A stretch of 64,000 nt of DNA from Usnea hakonensis (taxonomy: Eukaryota > Ascomycota > Lecanoromycetes > Lecanorales > Parmeliaceae), in contig BLJB01000317.1 of assembly GCA_013423325.1 (NCBI GenBank), forward strand, positions 124,001-188,000. Reading direction: 5' to 3'. Numbering within the stretch: position 1 is the stretch's first letter; every line of letters starts with the position of its first letter. The translations under genes were made by a program, and so were the position numbers. Under the pieces are notes generated by a model that worked only from the letters and a program-made list of their open reading frames with translations, was not told the origin of the DNA and searched no databases. Shown one piece after another: positions 42,491 to 54,125 of the stretch.

Positions 42491-45061
42491 ATGGGAATCC
42501 CAGGGCAAGTCTCTTGAAATGCAGCATTATACTCACTATGCTAAGACAGATCCATCTACAGCATCTACGATCAAATTGGCAAGGGCGAACGAGTTGCGCT
42601 CTCTAAAGTAGCTGTCGGACATCTCGAGAGAACCGGCCGCCCCTTTCGCATAGCAATCGATATATCTATATGGCAGTTCCAGATCCAGTCTGGCCAAGGA
42701 GGAAAGAACCCTGCTCTGCGCACCCTTTATTACCGTCTTCTCCGACTCCTTACGCTATCGATACAGCCCCTCTTTGTCTTCGATGGTCCACACAGGCCCC
42801 CAGTCAAGCGAGGTCATAAGACTGGTACAGTATGCCTGCCAAACTTCCTTTCAAAGGAACTCCTCAAGCGTTTCGGCTTCCCATACCACACAGCCCCCGG
42901 AGAAGCGGAAGCAGAATGTGCGCTTCTGCAAAAAGAGGGCCTTGTGGATGCTGTATTGAGTGAAGATGTTGATACCATGATGTTTGGCTGTAGTATGACC
43001 TTGCGAAGCTGGACCGCTGAAGGCGCCAGAGGAAACAAGAGCCCAACACACGTGAATCTATACGACGCCAAGATTACAAAGGAAGAGAAGGGTCTGGACA
43101 GTGAGGGCATGATACTGATTGCGCTTATGAGTGGAGGAGACTATATGCCAGATGGCATTCCGGGTTGCGGGATAAAGACGGCATACGAGGCTGCTATAGC
43201 TGGCTTTGGTCGAGACCTATGCCAAATGTCCAAAGACGATATCGTCGGAATCAGACAGTGGAGAGAAAGGCTCGAGCACGAACTGCGCACAAACGAATCC
43301 AAGCTATTCCGACAGAAGCACAAGACTATGAAAATTCCTGAGCAGTTTCCTGACAAGACAGTATGGGGTTACTATACACATCCGGCGGTATCATCTATAG
43401 ACAAGGTTGCGAGACTGCGCAGTGAAATCAAGTGGGGACTCGAGGTCAACGTCCCAGAACTCCGCGTTTTTGTTGCGGACGCCTTCGAATGGCAATACCT
43501 TTCTGGAGCTAAGAAATTTATTCGGGGCTTGGCACCTGCTCTGTTACCGCACCATCTTACTCGAAGAAGCCAAATGAGTGCCATAGATAACGAGGACCTC
43601 GAAGCTAAAGAAACGGCGGAGCAGAGGCTTGTGAAAAGCGTTTGTGGACGAAGAAACGGCCACTGGGATGCTGGTGGCGAGCCGGAATTACGCATTGCCT
43701 ATATTCCAATTGATATTGTTGGACTAGATCTGGATGCAGAGGAGAAGGACGATTTTCAAGGCGAATGCCAGGATGACGAGCAGCCAGCTTCGGAAGTTGA
43801 TGAGGCTAGAGATAGGTCCAAAAGCCCTGTCAAGCGCCGAGGCCCATCAACTTACGACCCAACCCAGATCGAAAAGATATGGATCATGGAGACCTACGTG
43901 AAGCTGGGTGTGCCGCTGTTGGTTGAGACATGGGAGGAAGAAATGCGGAATCCGAAGAAATTTGCCTCCAGAAAGGCAAGGGGAAAGGCCAAAACGACGA
44001 TTCTTAAGGGTGGTATGGAGTCAGGAGCACTGAATCAGTATGTCAAACTCGCAAAGCCAAGATCAGATGATCTTGCCGCAGAGCTTCCGAACGAGGATAC
44101 CGAAAGCGCACAGCTGCCGCCAGCTTGCTCGGCACCAGCACATGTCGACGTGTCGATTAGCCAGCAGCGAGAGATGATTGCTGAGAACATAAGACCAGTA
44201 GGCCAGAAAGCACGGAAGCAAAGAAACCCCGCAGAACCAAAAGCGACACGGAGTCGGAAGGCAACGTCAGCTAGCCAAACGTCCACGCCACCAAAAGACC
44301 GCACAACGAATCCTTGGACGCTGGCTAAAAGGACTCCCCAAAGGCCCAGATTCAACACTCCACCACGAGAAACATCAGACAATCTCGAAAAGGCTTTGTG
44401 CATCCCAACTCCGTCTTCAGCGAAAAAGCGCCATTCTCGTCCAACCACGCCAATCTCCGAAGCCGAAAATCCAACCGAGACCACACGCGCCCTCAACGCA
44501 AACGTGACTCTACGCAGACCGAAACACTCCACCCCCCGCCCCCACGATCCAACGAAACCCTCGCCCCGGAAAAAGCGGAGCCCATTGCAAATGGCCAACG
44601 ATCTGTACATAGCCAGACAGCTCCTCACCCCAACATCGACACCGATCAGGACCCAGCAACGGGAAGAGTCCGTCCCCCCCGCCGAGCCCGACGCCCTGTC
44701 TTCGCAAAAAGTAAACCGAAGGCTAGATTTTTTGAAAACGCGGACAACCCCACCACCACCAGCATCCATAGTATCCATAACATCAAGCCCATCCCCTTCA
44801 CTACCCTCGCCATCGACCCTACTCCATCCCCCCAACCCTCCGGAAGCAGCGCCCACCGAAGCTCAACATTCTCAGCCCTCCTTTGAAGTCCAGCCACCGC
44901 AAGCCAGGGCCCGTCCAGGCCGGCTCATAGCCCTTCGCGAAAGCCTAGAAGGCGCGTGGAAACATCTGGAGCCATGGGATGACGGAGCTAGCGTCGCTGG
45001 ACCGTCTACGGGACGGGTGGTATTCAGCGGTGTCGAAGTGGTTGATTTGACGGGCGGCTAA
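42491..45061 (+). CDS. yen1: GEN1/Yen1-type Holliday junction resolvase (XPG family)
   Basis: Exons 42491-42504 (14 nt) and 42562-45061 sum to 2514 nt, giving 837 aa. The start MGIPG is split by a GC-AG intron (GCAAGT donor, CTACAG acceptor) and continues IYDQIGKGERVALSK, restoring the invariant XPG N-terminus. XPG-N carries RIAIDISIWQFQIQSG (Asp38) and LFVFDG (Asp79). XPG-I carries APGEAEAECALL (Glu119, Glu121) and VLSEDVDTMMFG (Asp140, Asp142). The helix-hairpin region is MSGGDYMPDGIPGCGIKTA. The acidic set needed for nuclease activity is complete. The C-terminal about 400 residues are disordered and Ser/Pro/Lys-rich, with several SP/TP sites that could serve cell-cycle control as in yeast Yen1. 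It acts in the nucleus on recombination intermediates. Converges with the DEG1 gene 134 bp away. Confidence 0.92.
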
Positions 45062-45195
45062 GCGAGCGGGGACAAAAGGATTGGATAAGGTAGAGAGAGA
45101 GCCTGTTGACTTGCTTTCGGACGCACATGTACTCGTACGGTTACATATTGTAAACATGTATACAAACACATATACCTATCAATCCATCCATTCAC

Positions 45196-47089
45196 TCATT
45201 CAAAGCCACAGTCCCCTTCCTCCCTCCCAACCCTCCGAAACCCCTCCCGCCTCCTCCCCTCATCCATCTCGAACCCCTTCCGCAGCGCATACCTCCTATT
45301 AACCACCTCGGCGCTCTCCATCCTCGGTTTCGCCATCACAGGCACATACGCGCCTACAAACCTAGGCGCGTCCCCGCCCTGAAAAACCCTCTGACTGCCC
45401 GCCCCGGTGCCACGATTCGTATCCACCGTGCCCACAGCTTCAGTCCCATCGCCACCATGCTCAGCCTGGGCAACGACTACATCCAAAAGAGACCCCGCCA
45501 GCACCTCATCCATCTTCCTCCCCCTCCAAACCTTCCACAGATCATCCACCACGCCCCCATAACCGTATTTCCCCGCGCTTTTCAGCCCGCCTGCACGAGT
45601 GACGCCCCGCGCCGACTCATCGCCCACATACACCCATTCCAGCGCGCTGGTGCTGCTGTTATTGTCGGCGCCTTCTTGTGGGAAGATGCAATCCCAGAGG
45701 ACCAATGGGGCGTCATCAGCCATTTCGTATTGTGGTCTGGCGGGGGTTTTGGAGATGTTTAGGAGGTCGTCGACGAGGGAGGGGGGTTCGAGGCCTTGGC
45801 CGATGAGGAAGAGGATGGCGGCCATGTGGCGGACTTGGTGCCAGAGGAAGGCCGAGCCGTGGAGGGTGAAGGTGTAGATGGTTGGGGTGGAAGGTTGGTA
45901 TGTGGTGTCATTGATTAGAGGCGAGCTTGGAGTTTTGTTTGGGTGTTCGTATTGCTGGAAGCCTGGTTTGCCGACATAGCCAACGGGACCGTGGTGGCTG
46001 TCAATTTCTTCAATGTCAGCGTGGAAGATGCGGCGCTCAAAATTATCAATCTGCTTGCTCGAATCTATTTTGCAGAAATTCCGGAAGTCGTGAAGGCCGA
46101 TAAACTTATGAGATGCTTTACGCATGGCATCAATATCGAGCCAACCTTCTCGTCTGTGGCTAATGGTAGGATCTTGCTTGCCTATAGCACCGTGTAGGCC
46201 CTCGGAACCAACCGTGGGTGTGAAGGCAGGCTGGGTGAAGAAGTATCTGTACCGACGCTCTTTGCAGGAGAAGCGGGCGGAGAAATCGAGAGGGGGGTTT
46301 GGGCACCATGCCAACATTCGGATATCTGGCGGTAGAAGTCGATTCAGGACTTGGCAGTATGGGATTTCATCCCTGATTGAATTGAAAAGCAATGTTCCAT
46401 CACTCCGCGGCTCGCTTGTGGATGAGGTAGTGGACGTTGCATCTCCTCCGAGACTAGTGTCTGACAGAGTAGGCGGAGCACCGGTCCCTATGTCTCTCTT
46501 CTGCGAGGGTTCGTGCTCCGATACTGCATCTTCTGGAGAGACAGGCTCCTGGGTGCGATTGACCGGACGATTACTCCTCACCCGGATCCCAACGACCTGT
46601 CCAAAAGCACTGACGCCTTTATCGGTTCTCCCACACTTCGAGTACTCACAGCCTTCCCAGTTGGGCTCATCTGGCTCCAGCAATGTATTGGGCGTCGGAA
46701 ACACCAGTCGTGCTTTGTTCAATGCCTTCCACAGCTCTTCTTCAACGGTGGGTAAAGGCGTCTTGTTGTTGGGGTGGAACTCAAGACCGTTATAGCGCTG
46801 GCCCAAGTAGGCGAACTTCAGGGCTATGAAGCGGGTGAAGTATTTAGATGGGTCGAATTCTCGATGAACACGCGCATTTTTGGGTTTACGGGCAGGTGAT
46901 GGACTTCTGGGCGACTGGACCGTGGAATTGTATCTACCTACAGAATCAGTACTAATTATAGTGAGGTCCCGAGTTCGCCCACTTTGTATTCTGCTCTTTG
47001 AGCTGTTGCTCCAGGAATTTCACCCGAGCAATGAGCTGATCAGCGCCCCAAATCGATATGTCGGGTGACTCCTCGCAGAGCTGATCCAT
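45196..47089 (-). CDS. deg1: tRNA pseudouridine(38/39) synthase Deg1/Pus3
   Basis: Two exons (47089-46983 and 46933-45196, 49-nt intron) sum to 1845 nt, giving 614 aa. TruA-type synthase isomerising U38/U39 in the tRNA anticodon arm. The catalytic aspartate is Asp140 in YSKCGRTDKGVSAFGQVV. Other family segments: IALKFAYLGQRYNGLEFH, RLLPPDIRMLAWCP, FSARFSCKERRYRYFFT, KFIGLHDFRNFCKID and HGSAFLWHQVRHMAAILFLIGQG. Exon 1 supplies a short coiled-coil leader (LIARVKFLEQQLKEQ), as in fungal Deg1. An in-frame ATG further upstream at 47248 exists but would add a 53-residue leader with no family-like content, so 47089 is preferred. The Ser/Thr-rich insertion after residue 150 is a fungal feature. Confidence 0.94.
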
Positions 47090-47907
47090 GGTAGTGGATG
47101 GCTTAAGTCGTCGAGTCGCTGTGAACTGGCGTGAGCGTGATGAAGCATAATGCCCGCATAGGATTTTACGACCTGCAGGGGCGAATGCAATGGTGCGCTC
47201 ACTCAGCAGAAGCATAGATATTGAGACAACAATGTAGGAGCCTTGCATATTTTAGTGATAGCCCTAGCCCTACCTTCAGAACGCTAAGCTACCTACTTTG
47301 GCCCAGACGCTGGAGCCTACTACCTACGTATTGGTCCCTTGAGCTGTAAAGCATACGGTCCTAAACCAGGCAAGCAGCTACACTACATTTGGTCTGCGTA
47401 TCTTCCAGTATTCATGATGCCGAATAGTAATCTATTTGGGGGAGTGTACGCCTAGGGAAAGGGGGTGTACGAATAGGCCTAGCCTACTTATGTTTACCTC
47501 TTTAGAGCATCATCCATTCGGCCCTGTGGCCTGTTATTCAACGAGATGAAATGAAAAAATATTGGATTTTCAGCCTTATAGACTGGCCGAGTGAGCAGTG
47601 TGGCTGAGTGACGGGTAAAGCCTTCTAGAATCTCCTATTTATGCCCTTGTTCTCTACTCCAAATTCCTCGCGTTATATTTTATTAGTACCACACATATCA
47701 ATGCATCGCACCTCACAAATGCTTCTTGTCTAAATACTATATTCTTAAGTTGTTAAAAAGAGCTTCCTTAAACGTTTTTTATCGGAAAGTTTTTTTATAT
47801 ATTCAGCAAAAAGGATGCTAAAAGCGACATCGATATTACCTTCAGCTCCACATCTCTTGTGAGAAACCGCTATTACCCAAAAATCCAAGCTGCTACATCC
47901 AACAAAT
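47090..47907. other. divergent intergenic region
   Basis: An 818-bp gap between the DEG1 and HET-domain genes, with a TACC-rich patch near 47265-47330. No ORF with support. Confidence 0.4.
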
Positions 47908-50202
47908 ATGTCGCAATCGATTCATCCACGTGTTGTCAGAGCATATGCAATTCTATTCATACTTGGCCTTGTTCCATGCGGTTACACAGCTGCAATCACA
48001 GTTATCATCATTAAGTTAGCGCGAGGTGCAAGTTTGCGGCTTACAGCCCTTTGCATTTTGCTCGCGCCCGCGGCCCTTGCGCTCAGCCTCGCAATCTGGG
48101 TTCCATTAGTCATGCCGAAGTGGTTTGAACGGCTGCCTTGGTGGAGAACGTTGGTTGATGTTGGGCATTGGCCGAGAAAGACTGCTCTGCTGCTGTGGAT
48201 GCGTGTGAAATATGGAAAGCAACAGTCGGAGATATACACCCCTGTGGATTCAAGAAACCGCCAAATACGTCTCTTAGTTGTCGATGCTGGTCAAGGCTTG
48301 GACGAAATTAGATGCTCATTACTCCCAGTATATTTGCGGAACGATTGTCCGAAGTATGAAGCACTATCATACACGTGGGGATCAAGTTATTCTCCTCGCC
48401 ATATTTCCTTGAACGGATCTCCCTTCGCCATTACTTCAAATCTATATGGCGCCTTAAAACAACTACGAAGAAATGATGCCCCAAGGGTTCTATGGGTAGA
48501 CGCTTTGTCGATCGACCAAAGCAATATTTCCGAGCGCGGCAAACAAGTCTCAGTCATGAAGCTGATCTACTCCTGTGCCTCTCATGTCATTATATGGCTT
48601 GGGGAAGATTCCGTCTCTAGTCCCTGCGCAATGGGCCTATTGTGTTCTGCGAGTGAGCAGGTGAATCCCGATACCTGGTTTTCGGACAGGCTGAAGACGA
48701 CATTCCAGTCAGATATGACTCAGTGGAAGGCTTTGCTGTCTCTGTTCAAAAGAGATTATTGGAGTAGAACTTGGATTATTCAAGAAACAGCTGTCGCAAT
48801 CAATTTAGAAATCATTTGTGGAAGTCGGGGTTGCAAATGGGAAGTGGCACTTGCTGCACAAAATGCATGGATGAACTTCAAAGCTATGCCTGCTTCTAGA
48901 GAGCAGCAAGATATCATTGACTCAATGGAGGATTTCACGTATGCGGAGGGAACCCCGGTTTCACTTACCTTGATTCCAAGAAACAACGGCCCTGTACCAC
49001 TATCCGTTAACCGACATAATGTTAGCTTCGCTGGGACGAATAGTTTGGTCGGTCTTTTACAGGAAAATTGGACTGCTCTGGCGACTGATCCGAGGGATAG
49101 AATTTTTGCCCTTCTGGGACTGGCCACCGACTGCCAGACGCCCACTTTATCCGCAGACTACTCCTTATCTCAATGGGAAACGTATATGCGAACGATGAAC
49201 TTCCTGCTAGAGAGTTACGGCAATCTCGATATCATTGCATACTCTGGCATCCACCTATTCCCAGTTCCACCATCATTCTATAGAGCTCCTTCATGGGTAC
49301 CAACATTCTACTGGGCATGGGAAGCACCTAGTACTGCTGTCTACAGCCAATATCTGTATAAAATCCATGCCGACACATTTAGGGCCTCAAGTAATCGCAA
49401 AGCTGTGGCAACATTTGTACCACAACGCAAGCCAATGGATAAGATCCTCGGGATCAATCGCGCAATCTTGAGAGCACAAAGTTGCCGCATTGATCGGATG
49501 TCAAGATGCCTATACGAGCCTTCAAAACTTGGCTCTTCTGGAAAACTTGGCTCTTCTGAACTAAAGGCGCTACAGAAGAAATTACGCATTGCCAGCACCT
49601 GGCTGCCAGCCAAGAGGTTTGGTCTCTCAGGCGAAGACCGAGATCTCGTTGATATCATCCGAACAATTTACCATTATTTTGTCCTGGATGGCGAATTGAG
49701 CAGCCAGGATCAAAGTGATGAGGGAAAACTACGGAGGGAGAAAAAGACGGAGACTTTGTGGCGTACTCTGGTTCTCAATCGAGATATAGGCGGCGCAGTG
49801 GCTCCTGACACCTGGTCCTCGATGTTTGCAGTCGTATTAGAAGGTCCATCACTTCTCCCTACAGGATTCGAGGCACCACAAACCGGACTGTCTGCAAGAG
49901 CGTATATCCAACCCTTTCTGCAAGCAGTCCGTCAGCTCCGAGCGGGCAAACGCTGGCTGTTTGAGACGGATGGCGGGAGGTTGGGAGTTGCGAATTATGG
50001 CGCTGAGGTGGGAGATTACGTTTGTGTGATTTTGGGCTGCAACATGCCGATGATAATGCGAGAGCACAAAATGCGAAAAGGTGATGAGCGTGTTGAGGCG
50101 CAGTTACACGGAGCGGCTTATGTACACGAGTATATGCAGGGAAAGGCCATCGAGGAACTCGACATTGGTCAAATGACCTTGGATACTTTTGACTTTGTGT
50201 GA
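47908..50202 (+). CDS. HET-domain protein with two N-terminal membrane segments
   Basis: Single exon, 764 aa. The HET (heterokaryon incompatibility, PF06985-type) core begins with YEALSYTWGSS at 150-160 and continues through NGSPFAITSNLYGALKQLR to WVDALSIDQSNISERGKQV at 196-214 and HVIIWLGEDS. These are the three classic HET blocks. A second conserved part contains RDYWSRTWIIQETAVA and DPRDRIFALLGLA. Unusually, the chain starts with two strong hydrophobic stretches (about 13-36 and 45-69), predicting a membrane hairpin in front of HET. HET proteins trigger cell death after non-self fusion in Neurospora and Podospora; most paralogues are untested. A C-terminal region (about 560-764) has no recognised domain. 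An 18-bp tandem duplication adds the repeated KLGSSG/KLGSSE near 540. Confidence 0.92.
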   Translation: MSQSIHPRVVRAYAILFILGLVPCGYTAAITVIIIKLARGASLRLTALCILLAPAALALSLAIWVPLVMPKWFERLPWWRTLVDVGHWPRKTALLLWMRVKYGKQQSEIYTPVDSRNRQIRLLVVDAGQGLDEIRCSLLPVYLRNDCPKYEALSYTWGSSYSPRHISLNGSPFAITSNLYGALKQLRRNDAPRVLWVDALSIDQSNISERGKQVSVMKLIYSCASHVIIWLGEDSVSSPCAMGLLCSASEQVNPDTWFSDRLKTTFQSDMTQWKALLSLFKRDYWSRTWIIQETAVAINLEIICGSRGCKWEVALAAQNAWMNFKAMPASREQQDIIDSMEDFTYAEGTPVSLTLIPRNNGPVPLSVNRHNVSFAGTNSLVGLLQENWTALATDPRDRIFALLGLATDCQTPTLSADYSLSQWETYMRTMNFLLESYGNLDIIAYSGIHLFPVPPSFYRAPSWVPTFYWAWEAPSTAVYSQYLYKIHADTFRASSNRKAVATFVPQRKPMDKILGINRAILRAQSCRIDRMSRCLYEPSKLGSSGKLGSSELKALQKKLRIASTWLPAKRFGLSGEDRDLVDIIRTIYHYFVLDGELSSQDQSDEGKLRREKKTETLWRTLVLNRDIGGAVAPDTWSSMFAVVLEGPSLLPTGFEAPQTGLSARAYIQPFLQAVRQLRAGKRWLFETDGGRLGVANYGAEVGDYVCVILGCNMPMIMREHKMRKGDERVEAQLHGAAYVHEYMQGKAIEELDIGQMTLDTFDFV

Positions 50203-52610
50203 GAATTGACGCATTACAAAGAAGCAGTAGCAACGGCGACGGCGGCGGTCCAAATCGAGCCTACCCATCAAACTTGAAGAAGAAGCTGAACAAATACTGG
50301 ACATAAAAGGCTGATTACATTTCTCGAAGCGTACAAGTCCTACCGTCCAGAGAGATCGCGATCGACAGGTCAGAATTGTCTGGTTCGTTGGCATCGTTTG
50401 AGGCTTGTATCCCATCTTGGCCCGGCTTTACTATGAAAGAAGCAAACAACTACACTCGAAAGTCCAAATATCTGCAAGCAGCGTTAGAGACTCGTTAAAC
50501 ACACATATACAACACCGAAGAAGAATATACCCCTACTTACCAAGCTATACCATTCTATACTACTATTGTACCATCAAACTATTTTTCTCCATCGTACCAA
50601 TGATCCCTATACATACTATGCAATTTTCAGAAGCACATGTCCATCACCCCCAAACAGGTCCCTTTGAGCGAAACGAGCTCGTTTGAACCAAACTTCTCAT
50701 CTAATTGTCGGGACATGATCGAGAGCATGGAAACGAAGACAGAAATGCTGTGATCCTGATTCACGAAGCCCCCCCCCCCCCCCCCCCCCCCCCCCCNNTT
50801 TCCCCAAACCCCCCCCCCCCCCCCAGCAGATGCGTATATCATTTCTCCTGTGCAAGGCCTTCATGTCCCATCCCGCCACCAATACTAACGAACATGATCG
50901 CCTCTTGATCCCGCTGGGCGCTCGAGCCACGGAATATATCGACCAGTGAGTAGAACGTCGATACTAGACAATAACATACCGAGAAGTACTACATCAGCTC
51001 CCATTGCTCTAGTCAAATCGTCCAGTATCTATGGCTTCCCGACCTTCACCAGGATGTTGGATAAATCAAGATCAATGGCAATGCCAATCGACACTTGTTC
51101 CAAGAACTAGATCAAGCCATTCAAACTAGCGATAGTATATGCAGAGGTAGACGATGGTTTCTTAGTCATGGAAGACTTCCTCACCGAGAAGCAGACTCTT
51201 TCTGCAGTATCAGCAGGCTCTTCGTTGCTCGACTCGGATTATGCGGGGCAATGCGCAAGCACTTATGTGTTGTTGACTCTTGCTTGCTGCCTGTGGATAG
51301 GCCTTTATCAAGACGGTCGATTGGTGCTAGAAGTGATGAGATGCCGGATCCTATTATGTTACTCAAGACCAGTAAATTTTCGGATTCCAAGTAAAATGGG
51401 GTATGCTGAGTATCTAAGTGGAAGGTCAATGGTATTTATCTTCAAAACTGCCAATACTTTTTGCTGCCAAGGCTTGAAGGTGTGTTGTAGGAGAAGACTT
51501 ATTTTCTTTTGGGCATGTGAGAATCGACTGCAAGATAGCGAGGGTTGTTCCAGCAGACTTAATGTAGGTCGAAGGGGGAGCGTAAGAATAGCGACTTCAC
51601 TGATGCAGGGGAACATTTGACATATTTTCCTCCTTCACCCTCTCTCCACCAAGTCAGGGGTTAGATCAAGACTTAATGATCGCAATCATCTAGAGTTAGG
51701 AAGTTCACATAGTGGTAAATTGATCCAATTGACCAATCAGTAATTCCATGATGTGTACGCTCGGACGATACCCCTCATCGGAGCAAGCACGGTCCATGTC
51801 CGAAGGCGTGTTTCCCACAGACGAATCGGCTAGTGATTGGCTTGTACAATCAGTGCTTCTTTCATTCTAGAACACTTACTAACTTGCTGATGTGCCTCAT
51901 CCATTGGGTTTCCCTGATACATCTTACTCGACCCTTTCAGTCTGCCATTCGCGACTCGATCATACCGGTGAAGGCTACCCCCATTGATTTTCTGAAGGCA
52001 GCTTCACGCGCACGGCTCCGGTTTTCATTCACTATTGCCAGACACTTGCACCTATACCAACCTTGTCAAATTAGCCAATGGGCCCATAGTGGGTCTCCGC
52101 CAGTCGACCAGGAACCTGCGGGTAAGGTTGCACTTTTGAACGGCTACGTGCATGATTCTGTACAACATATCGGAGATTAATCAAGACGCATCCCAAAACG
52201 CCCTAGACACCGGGCGAGAGTGTGACCCCACCAAATGGCGTCTTTTCGGGGCATTATGATAGGTTGCTGCAGGTAATCTTCCCCACAATCCGTGGTACTA
52301 GACTCTAAAGCTAAGCAGAGCTGACTACTGAGAACGGCCAACTGATCCAAATAGTAGAATTAAGCCTCTATGCAGAGAACGGCTCTGACTAGTCCAACGG
52401 TCATGGGTATGATGGGTTCCTTAGCATGCAGGGACATATTGCGAAGCCATCGTGACGATCACTCATCCGATTCGGGATGGTGCAATTGGGTCGATTTGAG
52501 TAGCGTGGAAAATTCTCATGGATTGATGTATTCTCTTGAGACCCCTTAGCAATGTCACTCCTTGATCATTCTATCTGGTCTGTTCGAAGTGACTTCAGTT
52601 TCATCGGACC
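50203..52610. other. 2.4-kb intergenic region with poly-C tracts and N gap
   Basis: No supported gene. Two C homopolymers flank two unresolved bases at 50797-50798. Short open frames (for example 50830-50946, 51168-51620 and 51833-52180) lack domains or convincing splice partners. Some could be gene relics, but nothing identifies them. Confidence 0.5.
50771..50824. repeat. poly-C tracts around an NN assembly gap
   Basis: A run of 26 C is followed by nn, tttccccaaa and a further run of about 16 C. The nn marks unresolved sequence, so true tract length and intervening bases are uncertain. Confidence 0.9.
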
Positions 52611-54125
52611 ATGGATCGCAATCTTTCCCCTCAAGGTGGGGATGTAGATAGAAGTGCTGCTTTGCTGGGTACCTCATGGGCTCTCGCAGCTCTCGCCATG
52701 ACTTTCGTCGCTGCTCGCGTTTACTGCAGGACCTGCATATTGCGCAAGATTTGGTGGGATGATTGGGCAATCGTTGTTACCATGGTGAGCTCACAAATAA
52801 GTAGAGGATCGGGGATGGACATCCATGAATTGGCTGATATATAATGTCTCCCTAGATCTGGTCGTTGACTTTTACGAGCCTCTGGGTGGTTTGCGCCAAG
52901 GTGGGAGGAACTCGTCACGTCTACTACCTCTCGTCTCGAAGTATCGAATCGGCTTTGAAGTTCTACTGGATATCGCAATGCTTCTGCGTGCTCGGGCTCG
53001 TCTTCGGAAAGCTATCAGTCGGTTTCTTGATCCTGCGGATTGGCGTTCCCAACAAACGAATGCGCCTTTTACTATACTTTCTCATGGGAAGCCAATGCAT
53101 CTTAAGCTCCATTGCTATTATCTTTGTCTGGGCCGAGTGTACTCCAATCGTCAAGCTCTGGAAAGCGGAGACTCCAGGAAAATGCTGGAATCCGCAAATC
53201 GTGACGGTTTGGACTATCATCAATGGCTGTAGGTCTCAATCCAGTCTCGGAATCTCCAGATACAGATTCTCAAATCTTTTGAAGGTTATTTCGCGTTTAT
53301 GGATGTCGCATTAGCAGCCATTCCGGTGTCTGTGATTTGGAAGCTGCAGATGCCACGAGACAAGAGGATCAGCCTCAGTTTGATCATGAGTTTCGGTATA
53401 TTGTGAGTCTAGGTTCTTCTCGTTGGCCTCTCAGCTTTCGTACCCGAAGGATCGACAGAAAGCTACAGTAACTTAGCTTTTCTTCCAGTGCGGCCATCTG
53501 TGCAGGCATCAAAACCTCAAAGCTACCTTTAAACTCGGCAAGAACAGACTTCACATGTATGTACCATCGTGATGGATGTATCTTGGACCTGCTCACTTAT
53601 ACGTCTGAAGGGAACGCTGTCCCTTTTCTTATCTGGAGTAGGTGAGATATAGGCATTTTTACTCACCCCTCGAGTCCGTGCTGCGTTTTAAATTTGTCTG
53701 CGCACAGCAGAAAACCACCAAGCTCGCACCATCCCATTCAATATATTGACCTTGTCTACCACAGCGTTGAGATCAACTTCGTCATTATAGCCGCCTGCAT
53801 CCCAGCCATGCGTCCCCTCTACCTCATCATCTTCCGCCGTCCAGGCGCCAATCATTACCGTCGATGGCCTCACCAGAGAAGATCCTATCAGAGGCATCCA
53901 TCGCCGCACGCTAATTACCGCAGGAGAAGAGGCCCGGATACCGAACTTTTGTCGCTGGATACGGAGTGGAACGTTGGAAAGGTGAAAGGTTCTGGTAGTA
54001 GCGGAGAAGGGTTGGTGAATCAGGAAAGTTCCGAGAACAGGGCAGACATTAGAGATGATTTGATGAATGGTTGTGCAAGAGGCTCAACTGATGTGCGGAT
54101 GGAGGGCGAAAGGGTAGTGGAGTGA
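52611..54125 (+). CDS. fungal rhodopsin-like (PF20684-type) membrane protein
   Basis: Six exons, 52611-52784, 52856-53228, 53285-53402, 53489-53556, 53611-53641 and 53765-54125, sum to 1125 nt, giving 374 aa. Seven hydrophobic segments are expected. Landmarks are FVAARVYCRTCILRKIWWDD in the first loop, VFGKLSVGFLILRI, MDVALAAIPVSVIWKLQM, AGIKTSKL and VEINFVIIAACIPAMRPLYL near the last helix. This is the ascomycete integral-membrane family related to Pth11-type receptors but without a CFEM domain. The cytosolic tail (about 290-374) is Arg-rich, then acidic. Exon 5 is only 31 nt, but phase and the W-S-S-VEIN join support it. A sensing role is inference; the ligand is unknown. Confidence 0.86.

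Noticed and set aside
44035..44856. 273-codon minus-strand frame opposite the resolvase gene
   Set aside because: Shadow of the GC-biased, low-complexity resolvase C-terminus; no ATG context or domain of its own.
46124..46795. 223-codon plus-strand frame inside DEG1
   Set aside because: Opposite strand of a well-supported enzyme exon.
47090..47248. Upstream in-frame ATG extending DEG1 by 53 residues
   Set aside because: The extension has no family-like sequence; the downstream ATG matches known fungal Deg1 starts better.
50830..51060. Possible two-exon mini-gene (39-codon frame, GTGAGT donor, CATCAG acceptor)
   Set aside because: Would encode only about 55 residues with no homology signal, next to an assembly gap.
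52290..52340. 5S-rRNA-like words (ctaagcagagctgactac)
   Set aside because: No full 5S sequence or internal control boxes around them.
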